Notes: generated by a model from the sequence alone, not told the origin. A stretch of 64,000 nucleotides of DNA from Bacillus sp. ISL-45 (GCF_018613195.1 NZ_JAGGQQ010000008.1:62001-126000); one strand, 5' to 3'; shown: positions 20,091-29,700, numbered from the stretch's first letter. Translations and numbers: made by a program.

Positions 20091-20272
20091 AAGCCAGGCT
20101 TAATTCAAGCGTCGCAGACAGTCCCAGGTCTAAAACTCAACCGCCAATCAACCCCAAAAAACTTTTTTGCATAAAACTCGCGCCTTTGTCGAAAAATAAG
20201 CAGTAAAAAATTTTTCAACTCTATGTATATATTTTTTCGCTTCTGTTCAAACTGATTGCTGAGGTGATGAAA

Positions 20273-21190
20273 ATGAGAGAGGAAGAAAAAAGATCTTCTC
20301 AAGACAAAAGCAAGAACAGCTTTTTCAAGAAGCGGTGGGTGTATCCAACAGTTTATATTGCTAGTGCCGCAATCATTCTAACTGGTGTCCTATGGTATCA
20401 AAACAGCGGAACCGATCAGCTGGATCAGTCGGAATACAAAGCGACTGACATGCCTGGCAAAAAGATGAATGACGAGCCAGCAGTTGAAGTGAACCGCGCG
20501 ATGGAGAACTTTGTAATGCCAGTGGTGAATGAAGACGATGCTGTCGTCCAAATGCAATTCTATGACAATGACGGCGACGCGGCTGAGCAAGAAGCAGCTC
20601 TAGTGTTCTATGATAATACGTACCATCCGAACACTGGACTGGACATTGCAGCGAAAGATGGCAAGGAATTTGATGTAATCGCATCACTAAGTGGTACTGT
20701 CACGAATGTCATGGAAGATGCAGTGCTTGGTAATGTCATCGAAATCGAGCATGACAAAGGTATTGTAACACAATATCAGTCAGTGAAAGACTACCAAGTT
20801 AAGGTTGGCGACCAGGTTGAGCAAGGACAAGTCATTGCGAAATCGGGAACAAGCCTGATCAATGAGAAGGCTGGCAACCACGTACACTTTGAGATCCGCA
20901 AGGACAATGTACCAGTCAATCCGCATGAGTACTTCAACAAGCCTCTAAGCGCATTGCAGGATGCAAATGTGACAGAAGAAAAAGCTTCTTCTGATGCAGA
21001 TGCAGGCAAGTCTGAAGATGCTGCCGAAGAAGATGTGGAAGGAAGCTCAGAGGAAGACGCTGAAGGCACTACTCCAGCGGAAGACAAGCCTGCTGAAGGC
21101 GGCTCTGATAAAAAAGACGAAGATAAGGATGCAGGAGAAGATACAGACAAAGACTCTTCAACTGACTCTGACACTTCAACAAACTCTTAA
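20273..21190 (+). CDS. spoIIQ: Stage II sporulation protein Q
   Basis: Forespore membrane protein that binds SpoIIIAH across the intermembrane space and is needed for engulfment and late forespore gene expression. About 305 residues: a cytoplasmic tail MREEEKRSSQ, one membrane helix (about 22-42), a LytM/M23-like domain (about 110-225) and a Glu/Asp/Ser-rich low-complexity tail of about 75 residues. In the zinc site the first His of the HxGxD motif is replaced by Asn (PNTGLD) while HVH is kept, as expected for the non-hydrolytic SpoIIQ. ATG 20273 gives the family start and has GAGGTGA just upstream. A GCATA box at 20169 with an A-rich -10-like stretch may be the sigma-F promoter, but this is weak. 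Confidence 0.93.
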   Translation: MREEEKRSSQDKSKNSFFKKRWVYPTVYIASAAIILTGVLWYQNSGTDQLDQSEYKATDMPGKKMNDEPAVEVNRAMENFVMPVVNEDDAVVQMQFYDNDGDAAEQEAALVFYDNTYHPNTGLDIAAKDGKEFDVIASLSGTVTNVMEDAVLGNVIEIEHDKGIVTQYQSVKDYQVKVGDQVEQGQVIAKSGTSLINEKAGNHVHFEIRKDNVPVNPHEYFNKPLSALQDANVTEEKASSDADAGKSEDAAEEDVEGSSEEDAEGTTPAEDKPAEGGSDKKDEDKDAGEDTDKDSSTDSDTSTNS

Positions 21191-21210
21191 TAAAATCTAA
21201 AATTCTCGAA

Positions 21211-21239
21211 CCTGCCTTGCTATAAAGGCGGGTTTTTTT
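21211..21239 (+). terminator. Terminator after spoIIQ
   Basis: CCTGCCTT pairs with AAAGGCGGG (one bulge), followed by TTTTTTT. Confidence 0.85.
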
Positions 21240-21350
21240 ATTGGATTAATCAGAAAAGATTCAATACAAGGAAAAAGAATTTTTCAAGAAAGCTCCAAGT
21301 TTATCTAAATGGAAATTCTATGGTAAAATCAGACAAGAGGAGGGATACAT

Positions 21351-23351
21351 ATGAAACGGGTACTATTAATACTTTTATCGGCCGTAATTGCCGCCATCAT
21401 TTCCGGCTGCAGCAAGGAACCGACTCCCGAAGAACGGTTTTCCCAATACGTAAAGCTCTGGAATGATCAGAAGTTTGATGAGATGTATGGATTTTTATCA
21501 GAGAAGGCGAAGGATTCCATCTCCAAGGAGGATTTCGTCTCCCGCTATAATAAAATTTACAAAGATTTAGAGGTCGACGAGCTGAAGGTCAGCTACAATC
21601 AGCCTGAGGAAGAGCAGGAGCATGAAGAAAATGCAGAACTTCCTTTTTCAGCAAAAATGAATAGCGCTGCTGGCCCGATCGAATTCGATCATAATGCTAC
21701 TCTTGTAAAAGAAGAACGTGAAAAAGAAACCAATTGGTATGTCGACTGGAATACGACGTACATTTTCCCAGAGCTCGAAGAAGGGGATAAAATCAGCTTC
21801 AAGAATGTCCAGGCAGAACGCGGCAGCATTCTTGACCGCGCTGGGAACGGACTCGCCATCAATGGGACGGCTGTCCAGATCGGAGTGGTCCCTGGCAAGC
21901 TGGGCGAGCCAAAAGAGCAGACAATCATGAAGCTTGCGGAGCTGCTCGACATGCCGGAGGAGCAAATCAACAAGGCAATGAACGCGGGTTGGGTAAAACC
22001 TGACTTGTTCGTTCCGCTTAAAAAAGTTTCGAAGACAGATAAAGGGCTTCATGAAAAATTATTTGCGCTCGATGGAGTGACAAGCCAGATGGTCGGTGCC
22101 CGCGAGTATCCGTATGGAGAGGCATTGTCCCACTTAATCGGATATGTCGGCCCAATCCTCGCCGATGACCTTGAAAAGCTGGAGGGGAAAGGATACACCG
22201 CAACCGACCTCATTGGCCGACGCGGCCTGGAACAGGTTCTTGAAGAACAGTTAAAAGGAACCAACGGAGTGAGGATCTCGATTGTGAAAAAAGACGGCAC
22301 CGTCAAGACGCTAGCGGAAAAACCTGTTGAGAACGGGAAGGATGTCCAGCTGACGATTGATGTTGTCGCACAGCAGCAATTATATGACCAGCTAAAAGGA
22401 AAAGCGGGTACAGCATCGGCAATCAATCCGTCAACAGGTGAAACGCTGGCATTGGTCAGCGCGCCGGGCTTCGATCCGAATGAAATGGCGCTCGGAATCT
22501 CGCAAAATAAACGAAAAATGCTCGAAGAAGATCCGCTTAAGCCGACGCTTAATAGATTCAAGATGACTTATGTTCCGGGTTCTGTGATCAAGCCAATCAC
22601 AGCAGCAATCGGGCTTGAGAGCGGAAAGCTCCAGCTGGATACTGCTTATGAAATCACCGGGAAACAGTGGAGTAAGGACGCCTCATGGGGCGGCTACAAA
22701 GTGACCAGGTATTCGAATGTCGTAGGGAATATCGACCTCGAAAAAGCGCTGATCTATTCGGATAATATTTACTTCGCGAGGGCAGCGCTCGGAATGGGTC
22801 AGGATACATTTACAGATGGACTGAAGAAATTCGGCTTTGAAGAGCAGCCGGAATATCTGTATCCAATCGAGCCATCGCAAATCGGCAAGATTGACAGCGA
22901 AATCAGCCTGGCAGACTCTGCCTACGGACAGGGACAGGTTGAAATGAATATTCTTCATCTTGCAGCGACGTATTCACCATTCGTCAACGAGGGAAACCTC
23001 ATTAAACCGATTTTGAATATGGAAGATAAACAGGGACAAATTTGGCAGGAAGGCCTGGTCAGCCCAGCCCATGCAGCGGCTCTAAGCAACATGCTGACAA
23101 AGGTCATCACCGATCCAAAAGGGACCGCGCACAATGGCCTGATTGCCAACTATCCATTAGCAGGTAAAACAGGCACCGCGGAAATCAAGGAAAAGCAAGG
23201 GGATAAGGGCCGGGAACTCGGATGGTTCGTTGCCTATAGCCCTAAATCCACCGATATGATCGTCGCGATGATGATCGAGGATTCAGGTTCGAAGGATGTC
23301 GTGACCCGGGTGAAGGGATTTTATGAATTAAGACTGCAGAGCGGAATGTAG
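21351..23351 (+). CDS. pbpC: Class B penicillin-binding protein, PBP3/MecA type
   Basis: Peptidoglycan transpeptidase of 666 residues anchored as a lipoprotein: the signal ends ISGC-SK, so Cys20 is the likely lipidated residue. Domains in order are an NTF2-like MecA N-terminal domain (about 25-140), a dimerisation domain (150-320) and a transpeptidase domain (330-660). Active-site motifs are intact: SVIK at 411, SDN at 470 and KTGT at 606. Architecture and length match B. subtilis PBP3 (PbpC), whose MecA-like relatives have low beta-lactam affinity. It is a single gene between two terminators, with a GAGGAGGG ribosome site. Confidence 0.92.
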   Translation: MKRVLLILLSAVIAAIISGCSKEPTPEERFSQYVKLWNDQKFDEMYGFLSEKAKDSISKEDFVSRYNKIYKDLEVDELKVSYNQPEEEQEHEENAELPFSAKMNSAAGPIEFDHNATLVKEEREKETNWYVDWNTTYIFPELEEGDKISFKNVQAERGSILDRAGNGLAINGTAVQIGVVPGKLGEPKEQTIMKLAELLDMPEEQINKAMNAGWVKPDLFVPLKKVSKTDKGLHEKLFALDGVTSQMVGAREYPYGEALSHLIGYVGPILADDLEKLEGKGYTATDLIGRRGLEQVLEEQLKGTNGVRISIVKKDGTVKTLAEKPVENGKDVQLTIDVVAQQQLYDQLKGKAGTASAINPSTGETLALVSAPGFDPNEMALGISQNKRKMLEEDPLKPTLNRFKMTYVPGSVIKPITAAIGLESGKLQLDTAYEITGKQWSKDASWGGYKVTRYSNVVGNIDLEKALIYSDNIYFARAALGMGQDTFTDGLKKFGFEEQPEYLYPIEPSQIGKIDSEISLADSAYGQGQVEMNILHLAATYSPFVNEGNLIKPILNMEDKQGQIWQEGLVSPAHAAALSNMLTKVITDPKGTAHNGLIANYPLAGKTGTAEIKEKQGDKGRELGWFVAYSPKSTDMIVAMMIEDSGSKDVVTRVKGFYELRLQSGM

Positions 23352-23355
23352 GAAA

Positions 23356-23383
23356 GTCCGGCCGATTCGGGCCGGGCTTTTTT
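23356..23383 (+). terminator. Terminator after pbpC
   Basis: GTCCGGCC pairs with GGCCGGGC across a 6-base loop, then a T run. Confidence 0.88.
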
Positions 23384-23398
23384 ACAAGAGGTTTTCTA

Positions 23399-23427
23399 TT
23401 TAGAATTTTCAGCTATTTTGGTATAAT
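23399..23427 (+). promoter_or_regulatory. Sigma-A promoter of the gamma-glutamyltransferase gene
   Basis: TTTAGA at 23399, a 17-bp spacer and TATAAT at 23422-23427. The start codon is 33 bases downstream. Confidence 0.6.
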
Positions 23428-23459
23428 ATTTCGTAAGACGAAAAAATGGGGGAATTAGA

Positions 23460-25064
23460 ATGTCTTTGCATACATATCCTTATCCTTCCCAGCGGATGGC
23501 TTCGGTCGTCCGCAATGGGATGGTTGCTACGTCACAGCCGCTTGCTGCGCAGGCGGGGCTTGATATTTTAAAAAAGGGCGGAAACGCGATTGATGCCGCG
23601 ATCGCGACAGCAGCATGCCTGACGGTTGTGGAGCCGACTTCCAACGGCATTGGCGGCGACGCGTTCGCGCTTGTCTGGGTAAAAGATAAGCTGTATGGCT
23701 TGAATGCGAGCGGCCCTGCGCCACAATCGATTTCGATCGAAAAAGTGAGGGAGCTTGGCCATGAAAAAATGCCTTCGCATGGCTGGATTCCAGTCACTGT
23801 TCCGGGAGCACCATCAGCGTGGGCGGAGTTATCGAAAAAATTCGGGCGCCTGCCGCTTACGGAAGTAATGAAGCCGGCAATTGATTATGCGCGCAATGGG
23901 TACCCGCTGACTCCTATTCTCGCAAAATATTGGAAGGGTGCTTACAATGCCTACAAGACTCGCTTCCAGGGCGAGGAGTACGATGAGTGGTTCCGCGTCT
24001 TCGCTCCTGGCGGCAAGGTTCCTGAGGCAGGCGAGATGTGGAAATCGGAGGACCATGCGAACACGCTCCAGGAAATCGCCGAAACAAATGGGGAAAGCTT
24101 TTACAGGGGCGCGCTGGCTGATAGAATCGCAGAAGCTTCTGAAAAAGCAGGAGCCTTCCTGAGTAAATCCGACCTTGAAAACTACCATCCGGAATGGGTG
24201 GAGCCGATTTCTGTGTCCTATCGCGGGCACGAGGTTTGGGAAATCCCGCCGAACGGACAGGGAATCGTTGCCTTGATGGCATTGAATATTTTAAAAGGGT
24301 ATGAGTTTACCCATCGTGATGACGTCCAGGGAGTCCATCTTCAGCTGGAAGCGATGAAGCAGGCGTTCACGGATGGCAAGGAATATGTGACCGACCCTAA
24401 GACGATGCAGGCGAAGGTAGCCGACCTTCTGTCAGAGCAGTATGGTGAGGACGCTCGCGCGAAAATCTCTGATGAAGCGAGAATGCCTGAACCTGGCCAG
24501 CTCCCTAAAGGCGGAACGGTGTATCTATCGACTGCGGATGGGGAAGGCAATATGGTTTCGTTCATCCAGAGTAACTACATGGGCTTCGGTTCAGGAGTTG
24601 TTGTGCCGGGAACAGGCATCGGACTGCAAAACCGCGGTCATGACTTCTCGCTTGATCCAGATCATGCGAATGCGCTGGCTCCGGGCAAAAAGACATACCA
24701 CACGATCATTCCCGGCTTCATCACAAAGGATGGTCAGGCAGTCGGTCCATTCGGCGTGATGGGCGGCTATATGCAGCCACAGGGGCATGTCCAGGTGGCG
24801 ATGAATATGATTGACTTTGGCTTGAATCCACAGGCAGCGCTGGATGCACCGCGCTGGCAGTGGATCAGCGGCAAGCAAATCGAAGTCGAGCACACCTTCC
24901 CGAATCATATCGTCAAGGAGCTCGCAGCGCGCGGGCATCAGATGAAGGTAGCATTTGATGGCGGAGGCTTTGGCCGCGGCCAGGTCATCGTCCGTAATCC
25001 GGAAACCGGTGTCCTGACCGGCGGAACCGAAATGCGGACCGACGGTGCCATTGCCTGCTGGTAA
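23460..25064 (+). CDS. Gamma-glutamyltransferase family protein (YwrD-like)
   Basis: A 534-residue N-terminal-nucleophile hydrolase of the gamma-glutamyltranspeptidase family. These enzymes are self-cleaved before a Thr that then hydrolyses or transfers gamma-glutamyl groups such as that of glutathione. The expected cleavage and nucleophile Thr is at about 353 (GGTVYLSTADGEGNMVSFIQ). The N-terminal GGNAIDAAIATAACLTVVEP and the PGTGIGLQNRGHDFS loop are typical. No signal peptide is seen, so it is probably cytosolic, as for B. subtilis YwrD, its closest match by motif. The substrate is not shown by the sequence. Start ATG has GGGGGA upstream, and a hairpin terminator follows. Confidence 0.9.
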   Translation: MSLHTYPYPSQRMASVVRNGMVATSQPLAAQAGLDILKKGGNAIDAAIATAACLTVVEPTSNGIGGDAFALVWVKDKLYGLNASGPAPQSISIEKVRELGHEKMPSHGWIPVTVPGAPSAWAELSKKFGRLPLTEVMKPAIDYARNGYPLTPILAKYWKGAYNAYKTRFQGEEYDEWFRVFAPGGKVPEAGEMWKSEDHANTLQEIAETNGESFYRGALADRIAEASEKAGAFLSKSDLENYHPEWVEPISVSYRGHEVWEIPPNGQGIVALMALNILKGYEFTHRDDVQGVHLQLEAMKQAFTDGKEYVTDPKTMQAKVADLLSEQYGEDARAKISDEARMPEPGQLPKGGTVYLSTADGEGNMVSFIQSNYMGFGSGVVVPGTGIGLQNRGHDFSLDPDHANALAPGKKTYHTIIPGFITKDGQAVGPFGVMGGYMQPQGHVQVAMNMIDFGLNPQAALDAPRWQWISGKQIEVEHTFPNHIVKELAARGHQMKVAFDGGGFGRGQVIVRNPETGVLTGGTEMRTDGAIACW

Positions 25065-25080
25065 GTTATATTCTAATGAA

Positions 25081-25108
25081 GGAACACTCAAAGGCGAGTG
25101 TTCCTTTT
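25081..25108 (+). terminator. Terminator after the gamma-glutamyltransferase gene
   Basis: Perfect 9-bp stem GGAACACTC/GAGTGTTCC with a 6-base loop and TTTT. Confidence 0.85.
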
Positions 25109-25252
25109 ACTATTCTGTAAAATCATTACAAACAGAGCAATTCTATGGAAACAAGCTAAAAAAAATTTTTTTCGACAAACTCCTTCGCCTCTTATCACGT
25201 CAAACCCTTACTGTTACTAACGAATTTCCCACGGTATGAAAAGTATCGACAT

Positions 25253-25266
25253 AGAAAGCGATTACA
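25253..25266 (+). promoter_or_regulatory. CcpA operator (cre site)
   Basis: AGAAAGCGATTACA fits the cre consensus TGWNANCGNTNWCA at every defined position except the first. It lies about 25 bases upstream of the -35 box at 25285. That position suits CcpA control of an uptake operon, either repression or activation. Derived from consensus only. Confidence 0.65.
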
Positions 25267-25284
25267 TTTTTTAAAAATAACGTA

Positions 25285-25313
25285 TTGACCTGCCTGGACA
25301 TTATATGGATAAT
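25285..25313 (+). promoter_or_regulatory. Sigma-A promoter of the symporter cluster
   Basis: TTGACC, a 17-bp spacer and GATAAT. It is the only strong promoter seen before the symporter genes. The 25109-25396 gap otherwise holds the cre site and AT-rich sequence. Confidence 0.7.
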
Positions 25314-25396
25314 TAAATTAAATTTTCTAAAGATTTAGTTAAATAAATAATTATTCATAATATATGCAAAATAATTTTTACGCAGGAGGAATCAAC

Positions 25397-25579
25397 GTGA
25401 TCATTTTAATCGGCCTGCTGGTGATTACCGGCATAAGCCTGTTCATGGGTTTAAGAAAAAACAAGTTAATTTACCTGGCACTCCCGTTCCTGAGCATATT
25501 TCTCTACTTCCTCATCCAGATCATCATGGTTCCGGCTCCATTTTTTGAAACAGTGAAATTCATCTTCAGCTTAAGTTAA
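25397..25579 (+). CDS. Small two-helix membrane protein
   Basis: A 60-residue protein beginning at GTG 25397, seven bases after a strong GCAGGAGGA site. Two hydrophobic segments (about 1-18 and 24-46) flank a basic loop (RKNK). I do not recognise a family. It is the first gene after the cre-controlled promoter, and the symporter small subunit follows 180 bases later, so it may be co-transcribed with the symporter. An ATG at 25364 lacks a ribosome site. Confidence 0.65.
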   Translation: MIILIGLLVITGISLFMGLRKNKLIYLALPFLSIFLYFLIQIIMVPAPFFETVKFIFSLS

Positions 25580-25758
25580 TCCATCCAGACTCCATTCAAT
25601 GTTCATCCAAAAATAGGTATTAACTTTGCCTGGCGCAGGGTTCATATAATTAAAATTTATAAAAACAAAGGAGTGAAAAAGGCTTTCAATGTAAGGCTGT
25701 GTCTGTCATTCATGAAGGATTTTACAAAGGGGATTAGCAAAACCAAAGGGGTGTAAAT

Positions 25759-26061
25759 GTGAAGAAAATTGATAAGTCAGTTGCTGACGCGTATTTCCGT
25801 GAAAAAAACCGTAACATGATCATCTATTTCATCGTCTGGTTCCTCGTTTCGTTTGGCGCGGTCATGATTGCCGAACCACTGAGCGAGATTTCAATCGGCG
25901 GCTTCCCGTTCCACTATTTCATGGGAGCGCAGGGGGCAGTGGTCACGTTCATTATCCTGCTGTTTGTCAACGCCAAGCTTAGCGATGGCATCGACAAGAA
26001 GTATGGAATCGATGAAGAAAAGAACGTCAAGCTGAGCGAAGGAAAGAGCCTGGATCACTAA
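25759..26061 (+). CDS. Sodium:solute symporter small subunit (DUF4212)
   Basis: A 100-residue protein with two membrane helices, matching the DUF4212 family of small partners to a solute:sodium symporter. The diagnostic region is IYFIVWFLVSFGAVMIAEPL, then GGFPFHYFMGAQGAVV and a C-terminal DKKYGID motif. GTG start with AAAGGGGTG upstream. It is followed after 44 bases by the large subunit. In related operons the pair is thought to import organic acids such as acetate; the substrate is inferred, not shown. Confidence 0.9.
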   Translation: MKKIDKSVADAYFREKNRNMIIYFIVWFLVSFGAVMIAEPLSEISIGGFPFHYFMGAQGAVVTFIILLFVNAKLSDGIDKKYGIDEEKNVKLSEGKSLDH

Positions 26062-26105
26062 ACCACGGAGAAAGAAAAAAGAGCGTTTGAATAAGGGGGA
26101 GAACT

Positions 26106-27776
26106 TTGGATACACAATTCTTGGTCTCATTATCTATTATTTTAGCTACATTTGGTTTGTATATCGGGATTGCGGTTTACAATACAGCTAAGCAGACTTC
26201 TGACTTCTACGTTGCCAGCCGCGGCGTTCCGCCAATTTTTAACGGGATGGCGATCGGCGCTGACTGGATGAGTGCTGCTTCCTTCATCGGGATGGCCGGT
26301 ACAATCATGCTGCTCGGCTATGACGGCCTTGCGTATATCATGGGCTGGACGGGCGGATATTTGCTGTTGACCTTCCTGCTTGCGCCACAGCTCAGGAAGT
26401 ACGGGCGCTACACGGTTCCAGAATTTATCGGTGACCGATACAACAGCCACACGGCACGCGTCATCGCGGCCATTTCCACGATCATCATCAGCTTCACTTA
26501 CTCGATCGGGCAGCTTTCCGGTTCCGGTGTGGTAATCGGGCGACTGTTTGAAATCGACGCGAAGCTCGGCACGATGATCGGTGTGGTCCTGATCGCTACT
26601 TATGCTGCTTTCGGCGGTATGAAGGGGATTACGTGGACCCAGGTTGCGCAATATATCATTTTGATCATTGCCTATTTGATTCCGGTCATTTTCATGTCTC
26701 TCCAGGTGACGAGCAGCGCACTTCCATGGCTTTCCTATGGTGAACTGGTCGGAAAAATGGGAGAGCTTGATCGTGAGCTTGGTATTTCTGAATACTTCGC
26801 GCCATTCACGAACGGCACGAAATGGCAGTTCCTTGCTCTTATGTTTACATTGATGGCCGGTACTGCGGGACTTCCGCACGTCATCGTCCGTTTCTATACT
26901 GTATCAACGATGAAGGCGGCACGCTGGTCAGGAGCCTGGGCACTTCTGTTCATCGGTTTGCTTTACCTGTCAGCACCTGCTTATGCGGCGTTCTCACGCT
27001 TCATCCTGATGACAAAGGTTGCCGGCAGCAAAATCAGTGAGCTTCCTGCCTGGACGAAAACATGGGTCGATACAGGCAAGCTACAAGTTGCCGATGGAAA
27101 TGGCGACGGTGTCCTTCAGTGGAGCGAGTTGATCATCTCCAATGATATCGTCGTTATGGCGACACCGGAAATCGCCAACCTTGGCGTATTCGTCATCGGC
27201 CTTGTAGCGGCAGGCGCTATGGCCGCGGCTCTTTCAACAGCCGGCGGATTGATGATCGCGATTTCTTCGGCTTTTGCGCACGATATATACTACCGTGTCA
27301 TGAAGCCAAACGCTACGGAAAAAACTCGCCTGAATGTGGCGCGTATTTCGATTGTTGTTGCTACATTGTTTGCAGGCCTGATCGCCCTTAACCCTCCTGG
27401 AGCGATCACTCAAATCGTTGCCTGGGCCTTCGCGCTTGCCAGCGGAACGTTCTTCCCGGCGCTGATCCTTGGTGTATGGTGGAAGCGTTCAAATTCCCAG
27501 GGTGTTATTGCAGGTATGCTCGTCGGTCTTGCTGTGACATTGAGCTACATTTTCGCGGCAAAGTATGGCGGCTTCACGATCCTTGGCATTATTGACACAG
27601 GTGCCGGCGTATTCGGCGCTACAGCTGCAATCCTTGCGAACGTCATTGTATCGCTTGCGACACCGGCACCTTCGCAAAAAATTCAGGAGGAAGTACTCGA
27701 CCTTCGCTATCCTGAACAGATGACCTATAAGAACGGCGAAGTTTGGATGAATGACGATGCAACAAAGTCAGTATAA
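26106..27776 (+). CDS. Sodium:solute symporter large subunit (SSS family, VC_2705 type)
   Basis: A 556-residue secondary transporter of the sodium:solute symporter family, with about 13 helices. It starts at TTG 26106 after AAGGGGGAGA. SSS features are DFYVASRGVPPIFNGMAIG, ADWMSAASFIGMAGTIMLLG near the N-terminus, and TAAFGGMKG-like and ITWTQVAQYIILIIAY stretches. The pairing with a DUF4212 subunit and the next gene type it to the VC_2705-like subgroup. Residues 330-341 (DGNGDGVLQWSE) form a textbook EF-hand calcium loop in a hydrophilic segment, suggesting calcium binding or sensing. Its end overlaps the next gene by 26 bases. Confidence 0.92.
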   Translation: MDTQFLVSLSIILATFGLYIGIAVYNTAKQTSDFYVASRGVPPIFNGMAIGADWMSAASFIGMAGTIMLLGYDGLAYIMGWTGGYLLLTFLLAPQLRKYGRYTVPEFIGDRYNSHTARVIAAISTIIISFTYSIGQLSGSGVVIGRLFEIDAKLGTMIGVVLIATYAAFGGMKGITWTQVAQYIILIIAYLIPVIFMSLQVTSSALPWLSYGELVGKMGELDRELGISEYFAPFTNGTKWQFLALMFTLMAGTAGLPHVIVRFYTVSTMKAARWSGAWALLFIGLLYLSAPAYAAFSRFILMTKVAGSKISELPAWTKTWVDTGKLQVADGNGDGVLQWSELIISNDIVVMATPEIANLGVFVIGLVAAGAMAAALSTAGGLMIAISSAFAHDIYYRVMKPNATEKTRLNVARISIVVATLFAGLIALNPPGAITQIVAWAFALASGTFFPALILGVWWKRSNSQGVIAGMLVGLAVTLSYIFAAKYGGFTILGIIDTGAGVFGATAAILANVIVSLATPAPSQKIQEEVLDLRYPEQMTYKNGEVWMNDDATKSV

Positions 27777-29643
27777 GCAAATTTGGAAGGCTGTGCAGTT
27801 CCATCCCCTGTTCCAGGGGGTGGATGAACGCACGGCCCTTTCCCTTGTCGAGGGATGTATATCATTTACCTATGGAAAGAGCGAAATGATGCTCAAGGCG
27901 GACACAACTCGTCTGGGGCTTTTGTTGATTTTACAGGGAAATGCCGAGGTGTTCGTGAAGAATGCTGCCGGACAGGAGGAAGTTCTTGAAGTCATCCGGA
28001 AAGGCGAAATTGTAGGGTTTTCGAGTCTGGCAGAGTTCCTTGGGTTGACGAGTGCCGATAAAACACAGGCCAATGTAGAGGTAAGGGCTGCAGACGAAGT
28101 ACAGGCATTGCTAATCCCTTTTTCCGTACTGGCAAAGAGATGGGATGATCAGGAAGTCCATGATTATCTGCTGGCCCAGGTCTCGATCAGGCTGAGGGAT
28201 GTGTACGGGTCCCTTGCAGAGCAGGTCAAAATGGCCAGGGGTATCGGCGAGGGTGAAACGATTTTAGCAAGGGTTCAGGATCTTATGAGTGATAAAATCG
28301 CGTCCGTTACTCCTGACACGAGCATTCAGGAAGCAGCGCGAAGAATGGCTGGAAGTAAAACCAGTTCTGTACTGGTGGTCGAGGATGGTGAGCTGAAAGG
28401 AATCATAACGGAACGGGATATCGTAGGCCGTGTGGTTTCAAAGGGCATCCCATTTGACAGTCCATCCAGGCTGGCGATGACCGAAAATCCCGTGACGATT
28501 TCCAGGTTCGATTACTATTATGATGCCTTATCTAAAATTTTACTGAATGGAATCAAGCATCTGCCCGTCGTTGATGATGGGGCAATTTCCGGGGTAGTAA
28601 CACTGACCGATTTGCTCCGGAAAAAGAATGACAGTGTTATGAGGACGATAAAGAAGATTGACGAGGCTGATGAAATAAATTTGCCAGAGGTAAAGGCAGC
28701 AATCTATGAAATGACCGAAACGCTGCTGCGAGACCGTGTTCCGGCTATGGCATTGCTGGATATCATCACAAAGCTATACGACCGATTGATCGGCAGAGCT
28801 GTCGAGCTTTCTCTTGCGGCACTCCGCACGAAAGGGCTTGAGCCACCTGCTCCATTTGCATTTTATTTAATGGGATCTGCCGGCCGCGGGGAACAATTCA
28901 TGCTGACGGACCAGGATCATTTCCTTGTGTATGGAGAAAGTGGTGAACATGGCTATTTTGAAAAACTGGGTGCAGAGATCACTGCAAGGCTGGAGGCTGC
29001 CGGCTACGCGCGCTGCAAGGGCTTGATGATGTCGAGTGAGGAGCAGTGGAGGGGGACAGTGCTTCAGTGGCAGGATCGCGTCAGGAAGTGGATGCTACAG
29101 TCGACAAATGAAAACCTGCTCCTGGCGCATAACTTCTTTTCCTATCGTTTCGTAGCAGGAAGTGAAGTGTTAGGCGAGGAGTTCGAAGGAAAGATTGCCG
29201 AACTGCTCGACCGTTCGAAAATCTTCCTCTACCGGATGGTCCAGGTCGAAAAGGAGCAGGAAATCCCGACGCTGGACGAACCAATCCGTGCACTGTTCAA
29301 GCTCGGCCGGAAAAGCATCGATATGAAAAAAGAAATCTTGTTTCCCTTCCATCACAGCCTGCAAATCCTATCGCTCTATTACGGAGGAATCCCGGGAACA
29401 CCACTGGAGAAAATCGCTAGTTTAAAAGAGAAAGGGATTTTTACCGAAGGGTTCGCGGAAGATTTAAAAGAAGCCTTCAACCATGTGCTGGACCTTTATA
29501 TCAGGCAAAGATGGGGAAATAAAGGCGGAAGCTCCACCCTGTCATTCACCACCATGTCTACGAGACAAAAAGATGAACTCATCCTGAGCCTGCGAACACT
29601 CCGCGAACTTCAGGGAATGGTTTTTGCTAGATTCTCGGTATGA
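27751..29643 (+). CDS. cNMP-binding / CBS / DUF294 nucleotidyltransferase-like protein
   Basis: A 630-residue cytosolic protein with an N-terminal cyclic-nucleotide-binding-like beta barrel (about 15-140) and two CBS domains (about 180-300), which usually bind adenine nucleotides. Next come a GlnD-type nucleotidyltransferase motif, GSAGRGEQFMLTDQDHFLVY (about 374-393), and a DUF294 C-terminal domain. In other bacteria this architecture sits beside DUF4212/SSS symporters, so it likely senses nucleotide status to regulate uptake or modifies a protein. That role is inferred. The overlap with the symporter gene indicates translational coupling. Confidence 0.9.
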   Translation: MTMQQSQYKQIWKAVQFHPLFQGVDERTALSLVEGCISFTYGKSEMMLKADTTRLGLLLILQGNAEVFVKNAAGQEEVLEVIRKGEIVGFSSLAEFLGLTSADKTQANVEVRAADEVQALLIPFSVLAKRWDDQEVHDYLLAQVSIRLRDVYGSLAEQVKMARGIGEGETILARVQDLMSDKIASVTPDTSIQEAARRMAGSKTSSVLVVEDGELKGIITERDIVGRVVSKGIPFDSPSRLAMTENPVTISRFDYYYDALSKILLNGIKHLPVVDDGAISGVVTLTDLLRKKNDSVMRTIKKIDEADEINLPEVKAAIYEMTETLLRDRVPAMALLDIITKLYDRLIGRAVELSLAALRTKGLEPPAPFAFYLMGSAGRGEQFMLTDQDHFLVYGESGEHGYFEKLGAEITARLEAAGYARCKGLMMSSEEQWRGTVLQWQDRVRKWMLQSTNENLLLAHNFFSYRFVAGSEVLGEEFEGKIAELLDRSKIFLYRMVQVEKEQEIPTLDEPIRALFKLGRKSIDMKKEILFPFHHSLQILSLYYGGIPGTPLEKIASLKEKGIFTEGFAEDLKEAFNHVLDLYIRQRWGNKGGSSTLSFTTMSTRQKDELILSLRTLRELQGMVFARFSV

Positions 29644-29700
29644 TGTGTTCCGGGAATACAAGAGTTGGAGTTGAGTGGCACCAGGAAATTCAGCAAAATC

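Noticed and set aside
20169-20200. Sigma-F promoter of spoIIQ (GCATA and an A-rich -10-like sequence)
   Set aside because: The -10 part lacks the expected GG and fits poorly; kept only as a remark under spoIIQ.
25674-25757. 27-codon frame (GTG start) just before the symporter small-subunit gene
   Set aside because: The AAAGGAG site touches the start codon and the peptide lacks any distinctive feature. A leader peptide cannot be excluded but is not supported.
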